Assembly: GCF_036785885.1 (NCBI RefSeq)
Contig: NC_092330.1
Coordinates: 7,970,525-8,034,524, forward strand
Length of the DNA: 64,000 nt
Reading direction: 5' to 3'
Origin: Coffea arabica
Taxonomy: Eukaryota > Streptophyta > Magnoliopsida > Gentianales > Rubiaceae
Shown piece by piece: positions 11,031-20,896 of this stretch (position 1 is the first letter of the stretch; each line of letters begins with the position of its first letter). A program made the translations under genes and the position numbers. A model generated the notes under the pieces. That model was not told the origin of the DNA. It searched no databases and was given only the letters and a program-made list of their open reading frames with translations.

Positions 11031-12523
11031 TGACAGGATGTCGAGCCTGTGCAATAATAATAATAATAATAAAATCCTAAATACCACTAAGAGCGGTTAG
11101 TAATTAATCCTAGGTACTGGAGCAGGGACTCTAGGTGTGCAATGGGTTACTTGATTCACCCTGTTCCCGAAGAATTTGCTTAATCCGATATACCAGAATT
11201 AATTAGGTGACAAAAATTACTGAAAAGTAGACAGTGGCAAGTAGGGTCATCTCCTCAGGGACTGGGAATATTTACTTCTTTTAAATTCCAATTGATAAGG
11301 GGGATTTCACTGGAATGGAATTAAAAACAATTAAACAATTTAACTAAAAATGAATAATTAACTAGCACAAATATAGCAGGAGTTAAATCAAAAATAAATA
11401 AATTCTAGCCAAGGATACAACTACTCAGACACAGTCCATTTATCCGATCATCGATGCAAGGGAGGTTCTCTTAATTTCTCAATAGGCTAGTTATAGTCGC
11501 TGATAAACTCTAACGACCAATTTTTCCTTAAATTATTGATAACTAAGGTACGACCATTGATTACCCCTAACCAGAAAATACTCCTAGGTACGACCGTAGG
11601 AATTAATTTTTCAATTGCATTAATAACTAGAAAAACCTAACCCTAATCAATAACACGCTACGAGGGTTATTTAAATTAGATTGCACGTTCCCCTGATGTG
11701 TAAACACACCAGTTGCCACTAATATTAATCAATCAAACAATTACGGATTTAATTGACCAAATTGGCACGAGATTAATAAATCACATTGAACATCGGACCC
11801 TTGACATCCAATTAATAAAATAATCCCAAGAAAATTCAAGCAGGCAACGTGCAAATATTAATAAATTAAGGAACGCGTGAAAACTAAGTAGATCTCACAG
11901 ATTTTCGGGACTGCGCCGTCGAGTTGACCCTTGACTAGATAGAAGGTTTAGCCACGCCGCATAATTAAATCACCACACGAATTAATGGATTGCATAAACA
12001 TTGCGATTTTTTACTAGAAAGTAAAGGATGAAAGATGTTTTTCCCATTGGGGAATATTGTTGAACACCTGGCGTGTGTTAGAGGCCAGTCAAGAGAAAGA
12101 AAACTAGAACTAAACTAAAAGCTAAAACTAAAAGGTCGTCCTTTGCTTCTGTACGTTGTCCCTTTTTAAAGCACCAAAAGAAAGATGACTAAAAGTTATC
12201 TAGGTGGTCCCCACACATGTGGACAAAGCCTCCAAATTACTTCTTCTTCCAAGTCTCTCTACGTTGCTTTCTTTGAAGAGCCCAAATGACTAAATATCTT
12301 TCACTAGCTTTGTGGTCCCCCACCAATTCAAAGGCCCAAGGATTGAAGCCTTTAGAAGTCTCCATATTCTCCATAAAGTCCCTCCTTTTTGGTAGTTTTC
12401 TGCTTCATTTCTGAAATTAAGTCATGGTACCAAATATAAGTAGATATCAACAATTAATACAATATTTGGCAGGGATAAAAGGGAAAATTAATAATAAAAT
12501 TATTAACAAATGATACCCTATCA
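11031..12523 (-). repeat. 5' LTR of the Athila element, complete, 1493 bp
   Basis: It is bounded by TGACAG at 11031 and CTATCA at 12523, an almost perfect inverted terminal repeat. The left border is fixed by the adjacent tRNA-Asp primer site, the right border by loss of similarity to the other LTR and the start of NLR coding sequence. Confidence 0.9.
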
Positions 12524-12582
12524 ATCTACGAGCACGAAGCTCATTTAAATCTAGTTTCCCCAAGACTGAGGGAGTTGGCTTT

Positions 12583-13605
12583 ATGGATTTTCTTATAGGA
12601 AATTTGATGGAGCTGCTGAACTCCAAAGCTAAATCGATTGGTTCTCTGAAATATCCAATTCAAATTGCTCATGGAGAGATGGGATTCTTGAGGTCGATAC
12701 TCTGCAACATTGGAGAAAAGTGGACTGAGCACTTGGATATAAAATGTCTTGTTTCACACATTATACAAGTGGCATATGAGGTGGAATACCTTGTTGATTC
12801 ATTTGTGGTTAGAGGAGGTGTTTTATGGTATCATGCGCTATGGGTTACTGATCTCCTAGAAGATATCAGACTTCTTAAGATTAAGGCTTCAGAGATCTCT
12901 ATGAAGACTTGCGGTATCAATATCTCTAATGGTCCCGAGGCATTGAGAAAGGTGACATCGCCAGCAAGAATTCCCAAAATTGATGAAGAGGTCATTGATC
13001 TTGCTGATCAAAACAAAATTATGATTGATAGGCTTACAAGAGGATCACGACAGCAAGATGTTGTCTCGATTGTTGGTATGCCTGGGCTAGGTAAGACGAC
13101 TCTGGCCAGGAAGGTATACAATGATCCTTTAGTTATCTTTCACTTCCATATTCGTGCATGGTGTTCTGTGTCTCAAGTATACTGCAAAAGAGATTTATTG
13201 CTCGAAATGCTGGGTGGCATTATGGATATTACTGATAGTATCCTTGAAATGAGTGATGATCATCTAGACTTAGAGTTATATCAATGTCTCAAGAGAAAAA
13301 GGTATCTCATAGTTATGGATGACATCTGGAGCACTGAACCATGGCATGATTTAGAAAGAACGTTCCCAAATGATGAAAATGGAAGCAGAATATTAATCAC
13401 AAGTCGTCTCCCTGATGTGGCTTTGGAAATTAAAGCATATAGAATTCCTCATCGTCTTCGTCTACTCTCCCATGATGAAAGCTGGGAATTGTTGCAGAAG
13501 AAGTTATTCAAGACAAAAGATTGTCAAGTTGAACTGGTGACAGTTGGATGGCACTACCTCTTGCAATTGTTGCGGTATCTGGTATCCTTGAAAGAACTGA
13601 AATGA
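12583..13605 (+). pseudogene. NLR fragment 1: coiled-coil region and NB-ARC core
   Basis: The Rx-N-like region opens with MDFLIGNLMELL and contains the AYEVEYLVDSF block, close to the EDVID region of CC-NLRs. NB-ARC follows: P-loop GMPGLGKTTLARKVYND near 13075-13125, RNBS-A with FHIRAWCSVSQ, kinase-2 LIVMDDIW near 13305-13330, and RNBS-B as GSRILITSRLPDVAL. The ATP-binding Lys and the paired Asp of kinase-2 are intact. True coding stops making sense at about 13530, after SWELLQKKLF. The last 20 or so residues to 13605 are out of frame. Confidence 0.85.
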
Positions 13606-14395
13606 CTCTAGATTCATGGAAAAAAGTATCAGAAAGTTTATGCTCACGCATTGCTAGTGATCCGCAAACAAGGTGCATGGAGATCCTAGAGCTAAGCTAC
13701 AAGCATTTGCCTGACTATTTGAAGCCGTGCTTTCTCTATCTTGGAGCATTTCTTGAGAACAAAGAAATTCCAGTCCGAAAGTTGACATGGTTATGGGTTG
13801 CTGAAGGATTTGTACGAAGTACGGCGTCAAAACGTGTGGAAGATCTTGCAGAAGAATATTTGAAGGACCTCATTGGCAGAAGCCTAGTAATAGCTTCGAA
13901 AAGCAGATCCAATGGTGGAGTTAAAACATGTTGTGTTCATGACCTGCTGCGTACTTTATGCTTGCTGAGATGTCAGGAAGAAAATTTTCTGCATTTAGTA
14001 ACTGGATATAATTTCCCTTTTGATGCTTCTTATGATGATTCAGATTATGGTGTTGATCCAGATTATCATCCTACAAATTGCACAACATATGCAAAACGGA
14101 GGTTATCCATTTGTTCTAAGAGAAATCATTTCATCATGTCAAGGCCTGGTGGACGTGTCCGCTCTCTACTATACTCTGCCAGCAGTGATTTGTATCCAAG
14201 ATGTCCCTACAACATCTCCTTCATTTTCGAGAACTTCAAACTTCTCAGAGTGCTGGATTTGGAATGCATCAATGTGGGTAATTCTTTCTTCAGTGGAATA
14301 GAGTTATTGGCTCATTTGAGGTACTTGGCCCTTTGTGGTGATATAGACTATATTCCAGCTTCAATAGCCAACCTCTGGAATCTGGAAACCTTGAT
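13548..14395 (+). pseudogene. NLR fragment 2: GLPL to first LRRs
   Basis: It resumes in another frame with MALPLAIVAVSGIL, the GLPL motif with Ala for Gly. RNBS-D follows as LKPCFLYLGAFLENKEIPV, then LTWLWVAEGFV and the MHD motif as CCVHDLLRTL near 13930-13955. LRR sequence begins with FKLLRVLDLECINVG and LAHLRYLAL. The region between kinase-2 and GLPL is shortened relative to the family. Codons run cleanly to 14395, where the mobile element begins; the apparent end of the frame at 14408 is inside the element. Confidence 0.85.
14386..14395 (+). repeat. 10 bp target-site duplication, left copy
   Basis: AAACCTTGAT occurs here and again at 15353-15362, directly flanking the inserted element. 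A 9-11 bp duplication is diagnostic of Mutator-like transposition. Confidence 0.85.
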
Positions 14396-15352
14396 GAGAA
14401 ATTTCTAAGTTTGTGATGGATTTTAAAAAAATTCTACAAAAGGGGTGATTGTGGCGAGGAATTCTGTCGGGGGGTCTTCGCATTCGTGAAATGCGAGCTC
14501 AGGAGAGTTCGCATTTCACGAATGCGAGCTCTCAACAGAGCTCGCATTCCTGAAATGCGAGCTCAACAGAGCTCGCATTACAGAGATGCAAATTTTTTTT
14601 CTTTTTTTTTTGGAGGCAGAGATTTATATTTTTGTACTAAAACAAAATGTTTTAAGATGTCACATGCGCGTTTGCATTCCTTAAAAAAAATTTATGAAAT
14701 ACGTTATTTTATTATAATACATTTAAATGGTGGAAATAAATTAGATCAATGTAAAAATAGAATGAAATTATTAACATGTAAGGTGTTGACTATATTTTAT
14801 GAATAAAATACTAACTTTTGATCCTTTTTTGTGAAATAAATTTATTTATCAAATTCTAATTTTCCTTTGTTATTAATGAATCGTATTTATTTGTTGACAA
14901 CGATGAATATTAGTTATAAGAATCTAATAATTAATAGTCATTAATATCTGTTACAATTTTTTTATTGTAATTTTAGAAATTCCATAACGCAATGCTAATT
15001 AAAAATTATATAAGTTATTTTTATGAGGTGCATGTTATTTGTTTGGTAGTTGAAAAGGAAAAGAAATCAAATATCTAACGATTAAATCTTGCGTGTTTTA
15101 CCTTTTACAATTGATGCGAATGTAGATATTTTTAGATAAAAATCACCGGTTACACAACATTTGACATACTGAAATTGAAATGGGGTCTTGGCGCTGGGTA
15201 GTGGGAGCTCACTGAGCTCGCATTGTGAAAATGCGAGCTCACTGAGCTCGCATTCTCAAAATGCGAAGACCCCCCATTTACAGAAACTCCCCCAGGAAAC
15301 GCCCTCGTTGTAGAATTCTTTTTTTTTTTCATCACAAACTAAGAATTCACCC
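14396..15352. mobile_element. non-autonomous Mutator-like element with long TIRs inside the NLR
   Basis: The 957 bp insert is flanked by a 10 bp direct repeat. Its ends are long imperfect inverted repeats of about 190 bp: both, read inward, share TCT(A/T)AGTTTGTGATG, an A-rich run with ATTCTACAA, and GGGGGGTCTTCGCATT. Each inverted repeat contains stacked short palindromes built on ATGCGAGCTC. There is no transposase coding capacity; the middle is AT-rich. It interrupts the LRR coding sequence so exactly that coding on both sides is in register across one copy of the duplication. Confidence 0.85.
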
Positions 15353-15362
15353 AAACCTTGAT
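15353..15362 (+). repeat. 10 bp target-site duplication, right copy
   Basis: This is the second copy of AAACCTTGAT. NLR coding continues from inside it (VKGLKGKVLLPHTIW). Confidence 0.85.
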
Positions 15363-16107
15363 TGTGAAAGGACTAAAAGGTAAAGTCCTACTGCCACATA
15401 CTATTTGGAGCATGGAAAAGTTGAGACATTTGCATGTATATAGTAATGCTGTCTTCAGCATGCAAGACAATGAAACAGAAAAGGCCACGCAGTTAGGAAA
15501 TCTGGACAGTCTTTCCACCCCATCTCTCTCTTTTGGTAAACATACAGAGAATATCATGCGAAGGTTTCTCAAACTTCGGAGACTTAGATGTCTGTTTTCA
15601 GAATCAAGGGTTGATGTTGGGAACTCAAATCAATTTCCAGTACTGAACTGTCTCACAGAACTAGAGTCGCTCAAAATTCTCTGTTCTGGTAGAATTGCTC
15701 ATCCTTTTAAGTTTGACTTCCCATTGAAACTGAAGAAGTTGACTCTATCAAAATTTCGCCTGCCATGGGACTGCATTTTGGAAGTTGGTAGATTACCGAA
15801 CCTGGAGGTTCTCAAATTGCTTTCTAGGGCCTTTGAGGGGAAAGTGTGGGACATGAAAGAAGGGGAGTTTCCTAAACTCAAATTCCTAAAGCTCGACACT
15901 CTGAACCTTGTCCAGTGGAATGCCACCAGTGATGACTTTCCCAATCTTCAACACTTAGTTTTGCGAAATTGCAGGCAGCTTGAGGAAGTCCCCTTTGGTT
16001 TAGGATATGTCCCTACACTGGAGATCATTGAGGTGCAATTGTGCAGACAATCTGCAGAAGAGTGTGTCAGAAGAATAAAGGAGGAACAACACATGATGGG
16101 AAAATGA
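15358..16107 (+). pseudogene. NLR fragment 3: C-terminal LRR domain
   Basis: About 248 residues of imperfect plant LRRs, with blocks such as LTELESLKIL, FPLKLKKLTLSKFRLPW, LPNLEVLKLL, FPKLKFLKLDTLNL and FPNLQHLVLRNC. It ends with TLEIIEVQLCRQSAEECVRRI and a normal stop, the usual end of R1-type NLRs. The frame opens at a TTG in the target duplication, not at a real start. Downstream sequence to about 16200 has a possible 3' UTR splice donor. Confidence 0.85.
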
Positions 16108-19100
16108 TGATTTGAAGGTTCTAATCAATCGTTCAGAATGGGATTTCTGATCATCACCAGAATTTTTGGTGGAGCTTTGCAGCATTATGTTCAGAGGTCA
16201 GTTAATTTAAGTTAAATTATTCAGTATTTGTTTGCCAGGAGACAAAGTGTATTCTTTCAGCTACTAATTTATTGGCACCTCACTTGCTAGAGACTTTTGT
16301 AATGATTCAAAGCTTGCTGATTCTAGACTAGTTCTGATTACGTCAAAATGCACTATTTTGGTAGATATATATTTGCTCTCCTTTCATCTTGTCCTCATGA
16401 AAGTGCACTTCTAGGAATGTCCAATTGGTTTAGCTACACCAAGATAATCAAAGGGAGTAAGTCTTTGGAATTGTTGATCTTGCTAGCTTTTCTTTTCTTT
16501 TCTTTCTTTTTTTTTTTTTAATTGTCCTTGCTGGTCAGTCCAACAAAATGAAGTATCACCAGAAGCCTTCTATTAAAACCAAATAGGTAGATTGAAACAG
16601 AAAAGTTTTAGCAAAGAACGAATCCTTGAAAGCAAGGGTGGCATTAGAAGTACTAAGGATATGTAAGAATAGTCATTCATGAGGGGAGTTGGCATGGAGG
16701 TACGAGGAAGTCATGATTGTTCCTTCTACTGCTGCATATGCAGCTAGCAATTTTAGTTGCAGAAAACATGGTGCTATTAACCTATTTGTGCTCTATGTTC
16801 TTGATGGAAATTGCTTTGGTACTATTCTAATCCAGGAAACTGGAAAAGCAGATGCTCCAAAATGAGCCTAAATTAGTTAAACATCAGAAAAACGTAGATG
16901 CTATAAACATCAGAGGTGGTCTACTTTCTTGGGGAATCCAGTATGCTGAAAACTCTTTGTTTTACCGAATTTGTATGCTTTAGGCCACAACTTGGTCTTT
17001 CACTAGCCGGACTAACATGCCAATATAATTTCAGATGCCTCTCCGGAATGAAGAAAGTGGGCGTCTGTTAGAGGTGAAGGCAATGGAATCCTAGAGTTTG
17101 AAGGATGGAAGACAATCTTGTATAAGAGCGTTCTGATTTATCACCATGGTTTCTTCAAATGTCTGTAAAATATTGTTTGGCAAATTTGTTACTCATGGGA
17201 GGCAAACCAGACATCCTATGTTTTATTTGTTTCTAACAGATTCTAAATCCCATATTTGGAGAGTTGATGAGTACGACTGGAATTTTGTATAGTGCTGAGG
17301 ATGGATACAATCAAGTGCGCATTCTTGTCCTGGTGAAGTATTTACTTTATGGAGCTGATCCCATACGTAAAGCTCCTAATATCTACATCCAGATTATTGC
17401 TTTTCCTGTGAACCAGCAGAAGATTCTTAAACACCTATAAAAGTGGAAAGCATGATTGAGTGACTTCAAAATTTTCTTGTACTTCTTCCATCCTGTTAGA
17501 AATGTCATATTTTTCATCTTGAAATGTCCCAAAATATTTTTTATGTTGAGAAAATTAAAGCACTTATTAGTTTCTCCCTCCTATATAGTCACTCCCTTTA
17601 GTTGAGAAATTCAAATTTTGAATTTGAATCAGATTGGAAAGAGAAACAAAAATATCACAATCAAATCACTATTTTTAAAAAATTAAATTTCCAAACATGA
17701 CAAAATAAGTAAGACATTTATATATTTACGTAGTTTTTGGATCAGCCTTTTCTTTTCTCTTTGGTTTTGTTTTGGAATGACCATTTGCAACATCAAAATT
17801 TTCCTACTGGGACAGATCTTCATTTTGTTCATACGGTTTTAAAAGTATTCTAGTGTTGCATTATTACAGAAATTCCTCTTTAAGGTACGTCCCTGTACCA
17901 TGAAATCAACTAATGCATCGCTCTTGCAACGGGTTGTGTTCTTTGTAGAATCTGAAAATACTTGTAAATGACAAGAATTGGTACTTTACAATCTCAGTAT
18001 TTGAACATTTTTTTTTTGGTAAGTTGAAAGTCTTGAATTCAAAATCTCCTACTTACAATTATGATTCAAAGATTTGGCCAAGTCGTCACCAAAACTGAGC
18101 TTCCGATCTGATATCGGAACGAGATGACTCCGAAATAATGAATCGCCGAAAATTCGACCGAGTCACCAAGAACTCGATCAAAATGCCTCCGAAACGGATA
18201 GAAACAGTCAATTCGCCTTGAGTCATCGCGAGTTAACTCGATTTTTATTATTTTTGCTAATTTTTTATTATCTTTGTTTATCATTTTTTTTATAATTTTT
18301 AAAATATTAAATATTTCAAAAATTTATGTCCCGTCGAGACTGCGACCGATATGCCAAAATCAATATGGAACAGTCTGGCCCACGACCACAACCGCAAGTG
18401 ACCGTGGTTTTGAACCACGCTTACAATCCTTTCCACCTTACCACCCAACCTAACCCTTCCCCAGAATCTCATTATTTGAACTTGATTTCCTTTTTTGAGG
18501 TAAAATTATAGATTTGAAGCAATGTAGAGAAATTGTAAAAATTTTGGAAGGAGATGATTTTAGAATCCAACAGAGTTTTAAAATTTACACATTAAATACA
18601 GTATCCTACTTTACAGATTCATGATTACAGAACACTGGTAATAGAGTAGAAAACTCTTTCATACCTATTAACACAACATCATAAAACAAAAAGAACATTT
18701 TAAGACTGAATAACCAATAAAGTTGCAAATCACAATAGAAAAGAACAAGTCTCCATTCCGAAAAGGTAATGCAACTTACCTTTCCCTGCAGTTCAACCAA
18801 ACTTTATTTTACCAAACAATTTTCATGCCGCTTGTATGAAGGGGGATAATGTCCCTATACTGCTTTGTACAGGTTAGTTTATCTTTAACTAGGAGCACTC
18901 TGAATTCATTTCTATTTTCTCGGCTGCCATTTGGACTCCATATTTTGTGGGGAAAAAAAAAGAAGTGAGAGAGAGAGAGAGAGAAATATTTTGACAGACC
19001 ATGATTTCATATCAAATTTTAAAAAAATCTATTTTTAAGAACAGCATTGCTATACTACGCGAAACATCGACGCCAGATTCCAAAGCAATTAATATGGACC

Positions 19101-19509
19101 ACAGGATTAACTTTATCTGTGAAAGAGAGGGCAAATGAGAAGCGATCATAAAGTGAAGCATCTTGCTCTTTATTTTTACCACTTAATTCGTCTAGTCGTA
19201 ATCGTATTTTCTATCTTTTTGCTTTTAAGAATATTCCTCTGTAATATATGCTGATTATCAAGTTTTGTCCAGGAGACCACAAACATCCATAAAACCAAAA
19301 CCTCCATCACCTTCCCCAGTTTCACTTGATTCTTGAACGAATTGACCGAGTTGAGAAAATATCAGCTAAAACCAAGTTTAATTTTCAAATTCAACTGGCC
19401 TCGCATAAAAGAGAGCACTTAACAATTTAAATGAACCAAGTGCTTTATCCATATTCTAGTTTTATTACAGATTAAAGTGCTTTGTAAGGATAGAGATTGC
19501 ACGTAAATC
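16108..19509. other. non-coding region downstream of the NLR
   Basis: No ORF with recognisable protein features. It holds a T-rich tract at 16490-16520, a patch at about 18060-18250 with many CG dinucleotides and repeated GAGTC/ACTCG words in an otherwise AT-rich region (possibly a degraded repeat), and a (GA)n run at 18966-18983. Confidence 0.6.
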
Positions 19510-20254
19510 TAGGACTGACAATGGGGCGGGGGTGGAGTGGGGGAACCGCCTCGTTGCCCAAACATTCCCCCCACTCCCGTCCCACCCCTGTCACCCGCTC
19601 CCCACACTCCGCCCCGCTTCCCCGCAGGCAAAGGCTAATAGAAATTTGCCTATACATGAAGTCGAATTTTACAACACTAATTTTACATGAAGTCTATACA
19701 TTAGCATGCAAAACAGCAACACACAATTCCCTAAAGGAACTGAATTTCAGCAAAACAGCGATACACATGATCGCATAGCTCTGGCATTTTATGTTTGATT
19801 AAACTGGTTGCGACATAAAATTCATATACGTGCACATGCCAAAAACACAACGTCTACACAGCTTCAACTATTATAAACGATACAGAGGGAAGGAAGTGAC
19901 AAGAAGAAAAAGCAAGAGACAATTGGACATTTAACAGAAAAAGAATTATGAGAAGGGGAAATGTTGCAATTCCTGAGAAAAAAACAAATTCATAAATCTA
20001 TTAGCATAACTAATCAGTAATTTGTATTAGTATAAATGTATAATTATTAGTATAACTAATAATATAATTATTATAACTACCAATATTAAATATATTATAT
20101 ATATAATTATAATATATATTTATTTTTTTTAGGTGGATGATGGGGTAGGGGTATACTCCCCCGTCCCCTACCCATTTTTCAACCAGGGGAGAAAATAAAC
20201 CCCTGCCCTGCCCAATCAACCCCCCACGGATACCTGCCCCAACTGCCGTCCCTG
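19510..20254. mobile_element. small non-autonomous hAT-like element
   Basis: The left end TAGGACTGACAATGGGGC and the right end, read inward, CAGGGACGGCAGTTGGGGC form imperfect inverted repeats with G-rich subterminal sequence. They are flanked by CGTAAATC at 19502-19509 and CATAAATC at 20255-20262, an 8 bp target duplication with one mismatch. An 8 bp duplication and this G-rich end are typical of Ac-like hAT elements. The interior is AT-rich, without transposase. Confidence 0.65.
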
Positions 20255-20896
20255 CATAAATCACACCCTATAGCAATGGGGAGTAACAACAGCACTATTA
20301 AATGCAACAAGCGCGCACACAAAGAAAAAAATGCCATTTATGAAATCACATTTTACAAATGCTAGGATGTCTTGTGAAGTAAATCAACATCATATTTCAT
20401 CTTTACTTCAGCATTATATCTGTAATACAATATATTCTCAACTTCCTAAAGCATCAAATAAATTAAAATAATGGGTGCAGATTGACAAGGTAAAATAATT
20501 GTGGACAACTAAACAACAAATCCTTAGCCTGGTAAATTGTCCCTAGCCAATAACTCAACTAAAACTACCAAAAATCCATAAACCGAAATAATGCAAGAAA
20601 ATTTGAGCTTGTGATCCTTAAGATTCTCAAATATCAAGAAGGCATTCTGATGCAAATAAGAAAACGCACCAAAGTATGTAATTTTGGACATCATTCACAT
20701 GACGTTTGCCAATGTCTCCACCATTGGTGATTATAATTCTATAGTAGGAGCTTTGATCAAGAGAAGTTCTAGATGTTTCATCTGTACCAAACTGAAAACC
20801 TGTCACCAAATATCGAAAGGTCATAGGAAGAAACAGAATTGCTCCAATTGCTTATTCAACCACAGATAAGAGATATTCACCTTACCTAGTTATCAA
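20255..20896. other. non-coding, probable 3' UTR and downstream region of the EF-hand gene
   Basis: Nothing coding is seen. On the minus strand a good splice donor (AG|GTAAGG) occurs 12 bases after the EF-hand gene stop, so a 3' UTR intron is possible. Confidence 0.5.

Larger units (their letters stand above)
1..12523 (-). mobile_element. Athila-type Ty3/gypsy LTR retrotransposon, 5' LTR at right, 3' LTR cut by window edge
   Basis: The first 923 bases recur at 11600-12523, which identifies the two LTRs. Between them, reading the minus strand, lie a tRNA-Asp primer site, gag-protease-RT-RNase H-integrase in one frame, an env-like ORF and a polypurine tract. The domain order, the tRNA-Asp primer and an env-like ORF after integrase are known features of the Athila lineage. 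The LTR ends are TGATAG..CTGTCA. By eye the overlapping LTR parts differ at roughly 25-30 of 923 positions, so the insertion is not recent. The right flank, directly after base 12523, is NLR coding sequence. The left target duplication is outside the window. Confidence 0.9.
12524..16107 (+). pseudogene. R1-type CC-NBS-LRR disease-resistance gene, triply disrupted
   Basis: This encodes an intracellular immune receptor of the R1/late-blight-resistance-like NLR group: coiled-coil, NB-ARC and LRR. The frame is open upstream of the first ATG (12583) right to the LTR boundary and reads like the extended N-terminal region of R1-type proteins, so the Athila element probably sits inside the coding region. 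The second lesion is a frameshift with loss of about a dozen codons just before the GLPL motif, near 13530-13555. The third is a 957 bp Mutator-like insertion after LRR codons at 14395. Coding continues in register after the insertion to a normal stop at 16105-16107. A functional protein is very unlikely from this copy. Confidence 0.9.

Noticed and set aside
13530..13560. An intron explaining the NB-ARC frame change
   Set aside because: The gap is in coding sequence without GT..AG borders and the family residues between are missing, so a small deletion is more likely.
14486..14806. 106-codon plus-strand ORF inside the Mutator-like element
   Set aside because: Begins in the palindromic TIR and runs into AT-rich sequence; no transposase motif.
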